Below, one piece after another: positions 17,309 to 31,472 of a stretch of DNA of 64,000 nt. The translations under genes were made by a program, and so were the position numbers. This DNA is from JASSUD01 sp031963445 (lineage in GTDB: Bacteria > Pseudomonadota > Gammaproteobacteria > Burkholderiales > Burkholderiaceae). Location of the stretch: contig JASSUH010000001.1 in assembly GCA_031963445.1 (NCBI GenBank), positions 1,426,001 through 1,490,000 on the forward strand. Direction: 5' to 3'. Below the pieces are notes generated by a model. It was not told the DNA's origin. It searched no databases and saw nothing but the letters and a program-made list of their open reading frames with translations. Numbering within the stretch: position 1 is the stretch's first letter; each line of letters begins with the position of its first letter.

Positions 17309-18517
17309 TTAAATATTCTTTAGGCGCTGGCAAAATTCGACGATACGTTGTGCTCCTTCAACGCATTCATCTAGTGGTGCAACTAAAGCTAGACGTAGAT
17401 AGTTGTGCCCAGGATTTGTACCGTGCGCGTCACGCGATAAATAAGAGCCAGGTAAAACGGTGACGTTATAGTCAGTAAATAGCTGTTTGGCAAATTGCGT
17501 ATCGTCTAAACCTAGCCCAATAATACGTGCCCATAGATAAAAACCAGCCTGTGGCAGGCGTACATCAAGTACTTGGGCGAGCAACGGCGTAACAGCTTGA
17601 AATTTTTCTGCATATTTAGCGCGGTTTTCACGGACATGCGCTTCATCACGCCAGGCTGCAACGCTAGCTGCTTGCACCACTGGGCTTAAAGCCGAACCAT
17701 GATAAGTGCGATAACGTAGAAATTGCTTAAGTATGTCAGCATCTCCCGCCGCGAAGCCGGAGCGTAGACCAGGGGCGTTCGAGCGTTTAGATAAGCTTGA
17801 AAGAGCCACAAGACGTTTAAAATCACGTCCAAGCTGATGCGCAGCTTCTAATATGCCAAGGGGTGGATTGGCTTCATCAAAATAAATTTCCGAATAACAC
17901 TCATCAGAAGCAATCACAAACTCATATTGATCACTTAGCTTAAATAACTCGCGCCAGTCAGCCAGTGAAAGTACTGCACCGGTTGGATTATTCGGCGTAC
18001 AAATATAGAGCAACTGTGTGCGAGTCCAGACTTCGGCAGGCACACTAGCATAATTAAAAGCGCTCTCAGGAGTCGTGGGATCGTTATTAACGAAGTAAAG
18101 CTGCGCTCCAGCCAGCAGCGCTGCGCCCTCGTAGATTTGATAGAAAGGGTTGGGGCAAACAACAGTAGCCTGCGGCACGCTGCTATCGATGATCGTTTGC
18201 GCCAAAGAAAAAAGGGCTTCGCGTGAACCGGCAACGGGCAATACCTGGTTGTCTGGGTCGATATATGGCAGGCGATAGCGTTTTTGCAGCCAACTAGCAA
18301 TAGTTTGGCGCAGCGTTTGGGCGCCGATGATAGTTGGGTAATGGGCTAACCCATCAAGTGCATGAATCAATGCATCTTTAATGAGCATTGGAGTCGGGTG
18401 CTGCGGCTCACCAATGCCAAAGCTGATAGGCTTGCAAGGCTTCGGTGTTTGCTCGCCGAGCAACACTCTTAATTTCTCAAACGGGTAAGGCTGTAGTTTG
18501 TTAAGGTTTGGATTCAC
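17309..18517 (-). CDS. dapC: Succinyldiaminopimelate aminotransferase
   Basis: A 402-residue PLP-dependent class I/II aminotransferase that converts N-succinyl-2-amino-6-ketopimelate to N-succinyl-LL-diaminopimelate with glutamate. Visible features are ISFGIGEPQHPTP near the start, the YICTPNNPTGAVLS motif, and the PLP-binding lysine in LSSLSKRSNAPGLRSGFAAG. Its position directly before dapD supports DapC over other aminotransferases of the same fold. It is the first gene of the dapC-dapD-yffB operon. The promoter should lie in the repeat-filled region 18518-18650. Confidence 0.93.
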   Translation of the reverse strand: MNPNLNKLQPYPFEKLRVLLGEQTPKPCKPISFGIGEPQHPTPMLIKDALIHALDGLAHYPTIIGAQTLRQTIASWLQKRYRLPYIDPDNQVLPVAGSREALFSLAQTIIDSSVPQATVVCPNPFYQIYEGAALLAGAQLYFVNNDPTTPESAFNYASVPAEVWTRTQLLYICTPNNPTGAVLSLADWRELFKLSDQYEFVIASDECYSEIYFDEANPPLGILEAAHQLGRDFKRLVALSSLSKRSNAPGLRSGFAAGDADILKQFLRYRTYHGSALSPVVQAASVAAWRDEAHVRENRAKYAEKFQAVTPLLAQVLDVRLPQAGFYLWARIIGLGLDDTQFAKQLFTDYNVTVLPGSYLSRDAHGTNPGHNYLRLALVAPLDECVEGAQRIVEFCQRLKNI

Positions 18518-18603
18518 GGAGCGAGGCCACCAGCGAAGGTGTTAGTTTGCGCTGATTAGTTAAGTTTGTAAGGTTTAAAAAGCAAAGTAATTTGATGCGT
18601 GTT

Positions 18604-18726
18604 TAGGAACCTCTGCATAGCCCCTTGGGTGGCAGAATGATCAACTGAGGCCTCCCATTCGCATTGGGAGCTAGTTGTACTGTCTGCATCGGCATGCCTG
18701 GCTCAAGAGGCTATGTAGAGGTTTCT
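18604..18726. repeat. Short inverted repeat, family B (copy at 18.6 kb)
   Basis: Termini TAGGAACCTCTGCATAGCCC and GGCTATGTAGAGGTTTCTTT form an inverted pair enclosing about 85 bases. The inner sequence includes GGCAGAATGATCAACTGAGG and TAGTTGTACTGTCTGCATCG, shared with the copies at 38036 and 40748. Confidence 0.8.
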
Positions 18727-18851
18727 TTATTAAATTAAGAAAAAACGGTATAACATCTCCCATTTACTGAATGCTTTCTAAAAGAAGCAGATTATATCTT
18801 TTTGCCTAATTTATTTTCCACTTAAGATCTTTTAAAAGTATTTTCCCTTCA

Positions 18852-18951
18852 GAAAACGTTGAATAAATCATTAGCAAGAAATGCCGATGCGCTAATACAT
18901 TAGTATTTGCCGAAAGGTATAACGCTGCTCCCGATTTATTCAGCATTTTCC
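18852..18951. repeat. Short inverted repeat, family C (copy at 18.9 kb)
   Basis: Left terminus GAAAACGTTGAATAAATC and right terminus GATTTATTCAGCATTTTCC are inverted copies. The interior GCAAGAAATGCCGATGCGCT resembles the reversed interior of family B elements. With the preceding element it fills most of the 495-base gap between dapC and the EamA transporter gene. Confidence 0.8.
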
Positions 18952-19013
18952 CTAGCTAATATCCTAAAAATATCGGGACGCATAGCGTAATAAAAGTGCA
19001 ATAAAGGTGAAAT

Positions 19014-20015
19014 ATGAGAATTAAACAAGGAAATACAAAATTTTTTGCTTCCCTTTTTTTAAGTCGCCAGGCGCAGTGGCCAGCATTTGCTTTGATTGCA
19101 GGCGCATCGATTTGGGGCGTGATTTGGTACCCGTTACGCAAATTAGCCGCGTTGGGGGTCTCAGGTCCTTTAGCGGCAGCGCTGATTGGCCTCGTAGCAT
19201 GCTGCTTTGCGCTGTTTGCATTTCGTCGAGCGCTACTGGAATCGTGGCAAATTATATCGACGCAACCCGCACCTAAAGGAAGTTCGTATTGGCTGTTACC
19301 GCTTTTAGCTATCGCAGCTGGTATGAGTACGGTAAGCATTATCTGGGGCATGATTCATGGCGAAGTAATACGTGTATTACTGTTGTTTTATCTATCGCCT
19401 GTTTGGACCGCATTTTTTGCGCATTGGCTATTAAATGAACGTATTACGTTGGCCGATACCATGGCAACACTGTGTGCACTAACAGGTGCCGCGTTGATCG
19501 TCTGGTCGCCAGAGATAGGTTTCCCGGTGCCCACCGAGCTGGCTGAGTGGGCAGGTCTTTTTGCTGGAGTTGGCTTTGCTTTGCAGAATGTATTAGCCCT
19601 CAAAATCAGTCGTACATTGCCGGTGCAATCGCCACAGCTGCGCACTACGATTGTGTTTGCTGGAGATATATTGATCGGTTTTCTGATCTGCGCTGTTGAA
19701 TGGATGAGCGGGGCTTTTAAACATGTTCCTCTGGCACAACCAAGCCAGGCGTTTGTATTATTAGTGGGTTTGGGTATTTTGCTGGCGGCCAATAGCCTTT
19801 TGATTCAATATGGTCTGGCGCGTATGCCAGCGAATCGAGCTGCACTTTTGATGCTTTTTGAAATTGTGGTAACAGCCATTTCCACCTGGTTACTAGCCGA
19901 TGAAACGCTAGGGTGGCGTGAACTGTCAGGGGGTGGGGCGATTGTGGCAGCCTCGCTCTTATCTAGCTGGTTTCAACCGCCGCAGGAGCGTGTCTCGCAT
20001 CAGGCTGTGCCTTAA
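19014..20015 (+). CDS. EamA/DMT-superfamily transporter
   Basis: A 333-residue inner-membrane protein of the drug/metabolite transporter superfamily (EamA, formerly DUF6). It shows about ten hydrophobic segments arranged as two halves, e.g. WPAFALIAGASIWGVIWYPL at residues 22-41 and the second-half LGILLAANSLLIQYGLARMP. Members export amino acids or other metabolites; the substrate cannot be predicted. It is followed by smc 76 bases later on the same strand and may be co-transcribed. The N-terminal ~20 residues are basic and may include a few too many residues, but no better start is obvious. Confidence 0.88.
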   Translation: MRIKQGNTKFFASLFLSRQAQWPAFALIAGASIWGVIWYPLRKLAALGVSGPLAAALIGLVACCFALFAFRRALLESWQIISTQPAPKGSSYWLLPLLAIAAGMSTVSIIWGMIHGEVIRVLLLFYLSPVWTAFFAHWLLNERITLADTMATLCALTGAALIVWSPEIGFPVPTELAEWAGLFAGVGFALQNVLALKISRTLPVQSPQLRTTIVFAGDILIGFLICAVEWMSGAFKHVPLAQPSQAFVLLVGLGILLAANSLLIQYGLARMPANRAALLMLFEIVVTAISTWLLADETLGWRELSGGGAIVAASLLSSWFQPPQERVSHQAVP

Positions 20016-20028
20016 ACAGGCTTTAGTT

Positions 20029-20050
20029 GGAACCTCTGCAAAACTCTAAG
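20029..20050. repeat. Family B terminal fragment
   Basis: GTTGGAACCTCTGCAAAACTCT matches the outer terminus of family B elements (for example at 40748). No partner terminus or interior follows, so only a terminal fragment remains between the EamA gene and smc. Confidence 0.5.
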
Positions 20051-20091
20051 GTCTAAATCACTTTCTAAACTTTAACTAAATAGTACTTCCG

Positions 20092-23000
20092 GTGCGTCTG
20101 ACTTCAATCAAATTAGCTGGTTTTAAATCATTTGTTGACCCGACTCATTTTCAGGTGCCGGGTCAACTGGTGGGCGTGGTAGGTCCAAATGGTTGCGGCA
20201 AATCAAATATTATCGATGCAGTGCGGTGGGTGCTAGGAGAATCTCGTGCTTCCGAGTTGCGCGGTGAGTCCATGCAAGATGTCATTTTTAATGGCTCAAC
20301 CCAGCGCAAACCAGGCAGCCGCGCAAGTGTTGAGTTAGTGTTTGACAATAGTGCTGGACGTGCCGGCGGCCAGTGGAATCAGTACGCGGAAATTGCCGTG
20401 AAGCGAGTGCTGACCCGCGATGGGACAAGCAGTTATCTCATTAATAACCTGTCTGCACGCCGACGAGATATTCAGGATATCTTTCTTGGTACTGGTTTAG
20501 GGCCACGTGCTTACGCGATTATTGGGCAAGGCATGATCGCGCGCATTATTGAGGCTAGACCTGAAGAACTCCGTATTTTTCTAGAAGAAGCTGCAGGGGT
20601 TTCAAAATATAAAGAGCGCCGCCGCGAAACTGAAAACCGTCTGCACGATACGCGCGAAAATTTAACGCGCGTAGAAGATATCTTGCGCGAATTGAGCGCT
20701 AACCTCGAAAAATTAGAAATCCAAGCTGCCGTCGCGCAGCAATATCAGTCTTTACGCGCGCAAAGCGATGAACAACAACAGCTGCTTTTACTCCTACGCA
20801 AAACTGAAGCGCAACAAGAGCAAGCGCGCCAGCAACGTGAATTATCTGAAGTAGAAATTGAAATAGAAGCGCAGACCGCGAAATTACGGGAACTTGAGGC
20901 GCAGCTCGATACGTTACGACTTTCTTCCTATGCTGCGAGTGACACGTTGCAGCAAGCTCAAGGTGCGTTATACCAAACCAATGCTGAAGTGAGTCGCTTG
21001 GAAGCCGAAATTCGCTTTACAGCGGATGCGCAAGAGCGCGTGCATAAGCAAATTACTACGCTGAGTGCGCAACGCGAGCAATGGCTAACGCAGGCTGAGC
21101 AGGCAAACATCGATCTTGAAACCGCGCTGGAAACATTAGCAATTGCTGAAGAGAAAAGTGTATGCCAGCAAGATGAAGCAACGCTGCACCATGAGGCATT
21201 AACGGAGCTTGAAATACGCTGGCGTACGGCACAGCAGCAGCAAACAGCACAGCGCGCAGAAATGGCGCAGGCTGAACACGCTTTGCAACTTGAAGTAGCA
21301 CAACAGCGCAATGCCGACCAGCAGTTACAGCAAGCACAACAACGTCAGCAAAAATTACAAAACGAATTGCGTGAATTACCTGTGCCGGAGCAGGTTCAAT
21401 TAACAGAGCAGCACCAAAAATTAGCTGACTGTGAAGCTAATTTGTCTGCCTGCGAAGTGCAGCTTACTCAGGTACAGCAAGCACTGCCAGCTTATGAAGC
21501 TAGGGAGCAAGAGGCACAGCAACAAGCACAAACTGAGAGGGCACAAACCCATGCACTGACAGCACGTTTGGCGGCTTTGAAACAACTGCAAGATCAAGTG
21601 CAAACGGAAGGTAAGCTACAACCGTGGTTGGAACAACACCAGCTAGCTGTAACACCGCGTTTGTGGCAAAGACTGCAATTCGAGGCAGCTGGTGAAGGTT
21701 GGGAGTTAGCGTTTGAGGCTGTGCTACGTGAGCGGTTGGTTGCGCTTGAAATTGCAGATCTAGAGACTGTTACCCCGTTACTTGATAAAGCGCCGCCTGC
21801 TAAGTTGGCCTTTACTGCTTCTGCACCAATTGCGTCAATGTCGAATCAGACTCGTGCGCAGCCTTCAGCAGCTGGCTTGCGGCCTATATTATCGATCTTG
21901 CGTATACCTGATCCTGATTTACGTGCGGTGTTAAGTGATTGGCTGGGTTTAACCTTTATTGCTGATAGTTTTGCACAAGCTTTAGCGCGCCGCGCTCAGT
22001 TACCTGAGGGTGCTGTATTTGTGGTTAAAGAAGGACACCAAATTGGTCGTGTTAGCGTGCAGCTCTATGCAGCGGATGATGCGCAAGCGGGTATGCTGGC
22101 GCGTCAACAAGAAATCGAAAATTTGACGCGCCAAGTACGCGCGCAAGAATTTTTAGCTGAAGATACGCAGAGCAAGGCCACGCGCGCCCAGGCTGAGGCT
22201 CAACAGATACGGCAACAGCTAGTTCAAGCGCGCACTCAAATCGAGCAAGCTAAGCAGTTAGTGCATGCGTGCCAGCTTGAAGTGCTAAAAAGCGAACAGG
22301 TGCATGAGCGCTATGCAAGCCGCTCTGCACAGCTTCAAGAAGGACTTGAAGAGAGCGCTGCGCAGCTTGAAGAGCAATACATCCGGCGTGCTGCTATTGA
22401 AGAAAATCTTGCACGCTTAGAAGCTAACTTGGTTGAGAAGCAGGCGCACCTTGCGGATAAACAGCGTGATTTCGATGGATTGGACCATGAGCTGGCGCAG
22501 GCGCGCCTTAAAGTGCGCGATCTTGAGCGAGCAGCCGCTGAAGCACAATATCAAGCGCGTAATGCAGCACATAAGATCGAGGAATTGAAACGCACGATTC
22601 AGCTTGCTGAACAACAAACTCAGCAAAGTGCTTCAGCACTCGAGGAGGCTCATGCACAGCTGGCTTCAATTGATGAAGAAGCTATTCGTGTAGGTTTAGA
22701 TGCTGCTTTGGCTGAACGCATTGCACAAGAAGCTTCACTGCTGGCTGCGCGCACTGAAGTGGAAGCGTTAGAAGCGAGCTTGCGAGCAGCCGATACAGCA
22801 CGCTTAACTTGCGAAAAATTATCGAATACGTTGCGCGAAAAAAGCGTTGCACTGCAGCTCAAAGAGCAGGCGGCGCGTCTAAACTGCGAACAATTTAGCG
22901 AGCAGCTGAGTGCGCTTGAGGCCGATGAAGCTGCGTTGATGCTGAAATTGATTCCTTCTGTTAAAGCTTCTGCTTTACAAAATGAGCTAACTAAGCTTAA

Positions 23001-23637
23001 CCAAGCTATTCAAGCGCTTGGCCCTGTCAATATGGCAGCGTTAGATGAACTTGCCAACGCGCAGCAGCGTAAGCAATTCCTTGATGCGCAACTGGCTGAT
23101 TTAACTGGCGCGATGAACACGTTGGAAGACGCAATTCGCAAAATCGACCAAGAAACACGACAACTCTTACAGCATACCTTTGATGATGTGAACCGTCATT
23201 TTGGGAAATTATTCCCAAGCTTATTTGGTGGTGGTCAAGCTAAACTAGTAATGACGGGAGATGAGATTCTAGATGCCGGCGTGCAAGTGATGGCACAGCC
23301 GCCAGGCAAAAAGAATTCAACCATTCATCTATTGTCTGGTGGTGAGAAAGCATTAACTGCTACGGCACTAGTCTTTGCGATGTTTCAACTTAATCCTGCG
23401 CCATTTTGCTTGCTGGATGAAGTGGATGCGCCACTGGACGATGCTAATACTGAACGTTTTGCTAATTTAGTACGTGAAATGTCTGCCAACACGCAATTTC
23501 TTTTTATTTCGCATAACAAAATTGCGATGGAAATGGCGCAGCAATTAATTGGTGTCACCATGCAAGAGCAGGGCGTCTCACGTATTGTTGCAGTGGATAT
23601 GGAAGGCGCTACTGACTTAGTGCAAAGTGCCGCGTAA
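20092..23637 (+). CDS. smc: Chromosome segregation ATPase SMC
   Basis: A 1181-residue SMC protein that organises and segregates the chromosome as a dimer with the Scp proteins. It starts at GTG (MRLTSIKLAGFKSFVDPTHF). Walker A GPNGCGKSN is at about residue 32. Long Gln/Glu/Ala-rich coiled coils occupy roughly 170-510 and 670-1020, with a hinge between about 515 and 665. The C-terminal head carries the ABC signature LLSGGEKALTATAL near residue 1080 and Walker B FCLLDEVDAPLDD. All ATPase motifs are present and length is normal. zipA follows after 22 bases, as in Burkholderia relatives. Confidence 0.96.
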   Translation: MRLTSIKLAGFKSFVDPTHFQVPGQLVGVVGPNGCGKSNIIDAVRWVLGESRASELRGESMQDVIFNGSTQRKPGSRASVELVFDNSAGRAGGQWNQYAEIAVKRVLTRDGTSSYLINNLSARRRDIQDIFLGTGLGPRAYAIIGQGMIARIIEARPEELRIFLEEAAGVSKYKERRRETENRLHDTRENLTRVEDILRELSANLEKLEIQAAVAQQYQSLRAQSDEQQQLLLLLRKTEAQQEQARQQRELSEVEIEIEAQTAKLRELEAQLDTLRLSSYAASDTLQQAQGALYQTNAEVSRLEAEIRFTADAQERVHKQITTLSAQREQWLTQAEQANIDLETALETLAIAEEKSVCQQDEATLHHEALTELEIRWRTAQQQQTAQRAEMAQAEHALQLEVAQQRNADQQLQQAQQRQQKLQNELRELPVPEQVQLTEQHQKLADCEANLSACEVQLTQVQQALPAYEAREQEAQQQAQTERAQTHALTARLAALKQLQDQVQTEGKLQPWLEQHQLAVTPRLWQRLQFEAAGEGWELAFEAVLRERLVALEIADLETVTPLLDKAPPAKLAFTASAPIASMSNQTRAQPSAAGLRPILSILRIPDPDLRAVLSDWLGLTFIADSFAQALARRAQLPEGAVFVVKEGHQIGRVSVQLYAADDAQAGMLARQQEIENLTRQVRAQEFLAEDTQSKATRAQAEAQQIRQQLVQARTQIEQAKQLVHACQLEVLKSEQVHERYASRSAQLQEGLEESAAQLEEQYIRRAAIEENLARLEANLVEKQAHLADKQRDFDGLDHELAQARLKVRDLERAAAEAQYQARNAAHKIEELKRTIQLAEQQTQQSASALEEAHAQLASIDEEAIRVGLDAALAERIAQEASLLAARTEVEALEASLRAADTARLTCEKLSNTLREKSVALQLKEQAARLNCEQFSEQLSALEADEAALMLKLIPSVKASALQNELTKLNQAIQALGPVNMAALDELANAQQRKQFLDAQLADLTGAMNTLEDAIRKIDQETRQLLQHTFDDVNRHFGKLFPSLFGGGQAKLVMTGDEILDAGVQVMAQPPGKKNSTIHLLSGGEKALTATALVFAMFQLNPAPFCLLDEVDAPLDDANTERFANLVREMSANTQFLFISHNKIAMEMAQQLIGVTMQEQGVSRIVAVDMEGATDLVQSAA

Positions 23638-23659
23638 ATGAGAAGGATGAGGAGATAAT

Positions 23660-24844
23660 ATGAACGAACTGCAGCTCGGCTTGCTTGGCGCGGGAGCGGT
23701 GATTTTAGTTGGTGTAATTGGATATAACACTTGGCAAAGTGCAAAAATTCACCGCAAGATGCCGCGCGTGCCTTCAAAGGAAGAGACTTCTTTGCCTCCA
23801 ATAGAGGTGACTGAGGAGAAAGAGCGACCTTTTATCGAACCATTGCACGACTCTATGCGTGAGCGAACCTCGTTGGCTTCTGAGGCTTCTTCTAGTGCTC
23901 GTGAAGAGGCCGTTCTAAGTGATGTGACTTATAGCGCAGAGTCAATGCCAGTGCAGCCGCATCTCGAAGATGGTGCTGCTGATAAGGTGCTAGCTGAGGC
24001 AAACGCACAGCTTGATGCTGATACTGTGTCCATTACTATTGATCCGCGTATCGATTGCGTTATTCCACTTCATCTGGCGCAGCCTGCAGCAGCTGAAGAA
24101 ATCACTGCGCTTACTCGGAAACTAAAGCATGCTGAACATAAGCCCGTATTTATAGAAGGGCAAGCCGAAGATGGGAGCTGGCAAGCGCTACAACTTAGCG
24201 CGCACTATCAGCAACTACGCGTAGCAGTACAGTTAGCTAACCGCTCAGGGCCACTCAACGAAGTTGAATTTTCAGAATTCGTAAATGGCGTGCAGGCACT
24301 GGCTGATGCGTTAAATGCCGAACCAGACTTCCCTGATATGTTGGAGATTGTCGCCATGGCGCGGCAACTCGATGCTTATGCAATGCAATGCGATAGACAG
24401 CTGTCTATTAATTTAATGTCAGACGGCGCACCTTGGTCAGCTAATTATGTGCAAACGATAGTCGCTCAAGATGGCTTGTTACTGTCACGAGATGGCACAC
24501 GCTTTGTAAAACTGGATGCGCAGCAGCATCCAGTTTTTATGCTGCAATTTGGCAATACCAATTTTTTACGCGATGACCTGACTTATAAAGGAGGGCAAAT
24601 CATTACGTTGCTGCTCGATGTGCCAGTAGCTAATGAAGATATCTCGCCTTTTAAATTAATGAGCGACTATGCTGCCTCTCTTTCTCAACGTATTGGCGCA
24701 CGTATCGTCGATGACCAACGTCAACCCTTGCCTGAAGCCACGCTGCAGGCAATAGATAAACAACTCTTGATGCTCTATACAAAGCTTAAAGAGGCAGGTT
24801 TATCCGCTGGTTCGCCAGCAGCGCGCCGGCTATTTAGCTATTGA
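23660..24844 (+). CDS. zipA: Cell division protein ZipA
   Basis: A 394-residue FtsZ-anchoring protein. An N-terminal membrane helix (residues 6-24, LGLLGAGAVILVGVIGYNTW) is followed by a charged, Glu/Ser-rich linker to about residue 140. The C-terminal ZipA domain then binds the FtsZ tail (the FVNGVQALADALNAEPDFPD and GGQIITLLLDVPVANEDISP regions). It has a GAGGAGATA ribosome-binding site before the ATG and is co-directional with smc. In relatives ligA comes next; here the rRNA operon follows instead. Confidence 0.85.
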   Translation: MNELQLGLLGAGAVILVGVIGYNTWQSAKIHRKMPRVPSKEETSLPPIEVTEEKERPFIEPLHDSMRERTSLASEASSSAREEAVLSDVTYSAESMPVQPHLEDGAADKVLAEANAQLDADTVSITIDPRIDCVIPLHLAQPAAAEEITALTRKLKHAEHKPVFIEGQAEDGSWQALQLSAHYQQLRVAVQLANRSGPLNEVEFSEFVNGVQALADALNAEPDFPDMLEIVAMARQLDAYAMQCDRQLSINLMSDGAPWSANYVQTIVAQDGLLLSRDGTRFVKLDAQQHPVFMLQFGNTNFLRDDLTYKGGQIITLLLDVPVANEDISPFKLMSDYAASLSQRIGARIVDDQRQPLPEATLQAIDKQLLMLYTKLKEAGLSAGSPAARRLFSY

Positions 24845-24878
24845 TCTAGAAATAATTAAAAATAATTGAAGAAAGGGG

Positions 24879-24907
24879 TTGACGGAGGGGAGTTGGATCT
24901 TCATAAT
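24879..24907 (+). promoter_or_regulatory. rRNA operon promoter
   Basis: A strong sigma70-type promoter: -35 TTGACG (24879-24884), 17-base spacer, -10 CATAAT (24902-24907). It is followed by a G+C-rich discriminator region and about 200 bases of leader that includes a boxA-like TCTTTAAAAATTT near 24976. The predicted start is near 24914. Confidence 0.75.
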
Positions 24908-25120
24908 CTCGTTTCTCTGTTGAGCGCAGCAAACAACGAAGCGAGCAGCAGAGCCCATCTGGGGATGGGAAGAGTCTTTAAAAATTTAACAACCGATAAG
25001 AGTGAGCGTGATTCAGTCGTTGTTTAGCGCAAGCTGAATGACACAAATTACGCTTACTTAGAAATCAACCTTTGAGTAAGCGACTGCGACGAGAGACGCA
25101 GAAGTAATAAAGATGGATAT

Positions 25121-26659
<1,539 letters not shown>

Positions 26660-26798
26660 CGAACAGGCTGTTTCGCGCTCACCCTTATCGGTTGTTGAAA
26701 AGAAGATCAAAAGGTAGGGAGCTGTTCTCAGGCGAAGTCAACGACAGGTTGGCTTTAGGGATTTACTGAGGGCGGCTTTCTATTTGATGAAGCTGCTT

Positions 26799-26875
<77 letters not shown>

Positions 26876-26883
26876 GTCAAGTA

Positions 26884-26959
26884 GGGGGCATAGCTCAGCT
26901 GGGAGAGCACCTGCTTTGCAAGCAGGGGGTCGTCGGTTCGATCCCGACTGTCTCCACCA
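26884..26959 (+). tRNA. tRNA-Ala (TGC)
   Basis: A 76-base tRNA eight bases after tRNA-Ile. Acceptor GGGGGCA pairs with TGTCTCC (two G-U pairs), encoded CCA. Anticodon loop TTTGCAA gives TGC. The Ile-Ala pair is the usual spacer arrangement. Confidence 0.98.
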
Positions 26960-27042
26960 TATTGGGTGCAGCAGAAAGTGATCAGAGAAAGTGTGGTAAA
27001 GTGCTCTCTGATTTTTTTCTACTGTTCCTCGTAGCGAGGATT

Positions 27043-27053
27043 GATCTTTAACA
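27043..27053 (+). promoter_or_regulatory. boxA antitermination site in the 16S-23S spacer
   Basis: GATCTTTAACA followed by ATTTGGG matches the boxA element (TGCTCTTTAACA type) bound by NusB-S10 for antitermination of rRNA transcripts. It is placed, as usual, between tRNA-Ala and 23S. Confidence 0.7.
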
Positions 27054-27205
27054 ATTTGGGAAAATGAGATTATTCATTTTAGTGTTATCGCCGAAAGGCG
27101 ATAGTGCTAAAGATGGGTGATTGCATCAACCGTATTGTCGCGAAACAAAAGGCGCGGTGATACGGCACAAACATGACACATGATAAGCAGACACCCTAGT
27201 TATAG

Positions 27206-30084
<2,879 letters not shown>

Positions 30085-30200
30085 TATAACTAGGTTGTTT
30101 GCTTATCACCTGGTTTGTGTAATCGTTGATACAATCACCCATCACTCATTTTCCCAACCCTTTCGTTGAGTAGACACCTGTCTGCTTAACACCCCTCTAC

Positions 30201-30314
30201 GCTTGATGACCATAGCGAGTTGGACCCACCCCTTCCCATCCCGAACAGGACCGTGAAACAACTCCACGCCAATGATAGTGCGGATTCCCGTGTGAAAGTA
30301 GGTAATCGTCAAGC
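30201..30314 (+). rRNA. rrf: 5S ribosomal RNA
   Basis: About 114 bases; termini GCTTGATGAC and GTCAAGC pair. The interior contains CCACCCCTTCCCATCCCGAA and GTGAAAGTAGGTAATCGTCA, typical of Burkholderiales 5S. Confidence 0.95.
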
Positions 30315-30327
30315 ACCCCATATCAAC

Positions 30328-30359
30328 ACCCCGTTCACTGATACAGTGTTCGGGGTTTT
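30328..30359 (+). terminator. Rho-independent terminator of the rRNA operon
   Basis: An outer stem ACCCCG/CGGGGT and an inner stem CACTG/CAGTG around ATA are followed by TTTT. It lies 14 bases after the 5S gene. Confidence 0.75.
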
Positions 30360-30504
30360 GCCATTTCTGACCCGTTTTTTTCCTTTCTTCGCTGCCTTAG
30401 TCAGCTCGGCTAACTCACCGCGATAGCGATGAGGTGGCATCCCTCCCTTTCCCTTTCGCATCACCACACAGCTCAGCCTTTAGCTAACGCTACCCGCCAA
30501 ACCC

Positions 30505-30617
30505 GTTGGGGTCCCATATTTCATTCAATGCGTCACCCCACCCTACAATTTTGGCCTTTTCGTAGGTTGGGGTGAGGGACGAACCCCAACACAACCCACT
30601 TTTGAAAATCGTGACTC
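30505..30617. repeat. MITE-like repeat, family A (copy 4, altered)
   Basis: GTTGGGGTCCCATATTTCAT ... GCGTCACCCCACCCTACAAT ... GTAGGTTGGGGTGAGGGACG ... ACCCCAACACAACCCACTTT. The core palindrome is recognisable. The left arm has an insertion or replacement after the first ten bases, and the termini are partly lost. It lies between the rRNA operon and the following minus-strand gene. Confidence 0.7.
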
Positions 30618-30641
30618 CCTCCGTTTTCTAATTTTTAATAA

Positions 30642-31472
30642 TTACGCCTGATGCCTGCCAGGCCTTGGGTTGATCGCGTTAGTGGCTCTGAGGGAATCTA
30701 TGGATTCTATGTTACTAGAGTTAGAGAATGATTCACTTGGACTGGTAGTAGCCACTGCATTTGCATCGCGTTTAATAAACATTGCAGCAAGCGACATAGA
30801 GAGCATAAGCGCGCCTGTAACAACGTCACCTCTGAAATGAGAAAATTCACCATTACTTATACCTTTAGCTAGCATGGTAATAGCGCTTCCCATGAATACT
30901 AGGGAAGCAGTATTGGAGATGTTTTCTATACGAGCTGACTTTTTCAACTGAGAGAGCAGTGGTGTACGCACCTCATTCTTTGAGAGGTAGTAAAGTGATC
31001 CGATCAAACCTGCGGCAACAGGAACCAAAGCTGTATACAAAGCGGGTCTGCGTGCAGCAGGAGTAGGTAGGGTAGTACCAAGGATCGTTGCAGGTATCTC
31101 CAGTAATATTGAGGATAAAGTTGCAGCGGTTAATATCGTTTTTTCTTTGTCAGTAAGGTGTCTACTCTTGTTGCCGACATAAGTAATTGTTAGCCCAGCA
31201 GCGGCAAGGTTAAGTAGCCCAGTGGCACCGAAGAATGCATTACTGATGTTTGTATTCTCGGATTCTGTGTTGCGAGCATAAACTTCGCCGGCAGCTAGAG
31301 GCACGCTGAGCGCTGAAAGCGTTGAAGCTGCGCGAGGTAGACCTTTTAGCCAATGCCGTTCTCTAGTACTAACCGCTCCTTGCTCCTCCCCTATTGCATC
31401 AGATGGATTCGTTGTGTAACTGCTTATAGCACCCGGCGTTCCACCAGAAAGTGTAGATAAAGATTGACCCAT
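30642..31472 (-). CDS. Unknown polytopic membrane protein with myristoylation-like start
   Basis: A 276-residue protein with no recognised family. AAGGAGC lies six bases before the ATG, so the start is well supported. The N-terminus MGQSLSTLSGG fits the N-myristoylation consensus (Gly2, Ser6). About 60 polar Ser/Thr-rich residues follow, then about six hydrophobic segments between residues 60 and 235 (e.g. AFFGATGLLNLAAAGLTITY, ALVPVAAGLIGSLYYL). A polar Ser/Asn-rich tail closes it. No transporter signature is visible. The upstream region shares a 22-base motif with the gene at 59920-60357. Possible host-membrane-directed effector; inference only. Confidence 0.6.
   Translation of the reverse strand: MGQSLSTLSGGTPGAISSYTTNPSDAIGEEQGAVSTRERHWLKGLPRAASTLSALSVPLAAGEVYARNTESENTNISNAFFGATGLLNLAAAGLTITYVGNKSRHLTDKEKTILTAATLSSILLEIPATILGTTLPTPAARRPALYTALVPVAAGLIGSLYYLSKNEVRTPLLSQLKKSARIENISNTASLVFMGSAITMLAKGISNGEFSHFRGDVVTGALMLSMSLAAMFIKRDANAVATTSPSESFSNSSNIESIDSLRATNAINPRPGRHQA

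Noticed and set aside
20958..21603. Antisense ORFs over smc, including one of 117 codons rich in Cys/Ser/Ala
   Set aside because: Composition is what results from reading the Gln/Ala/Glu-rich coiled-coil codons in reverse; smc is certain in the other frame.
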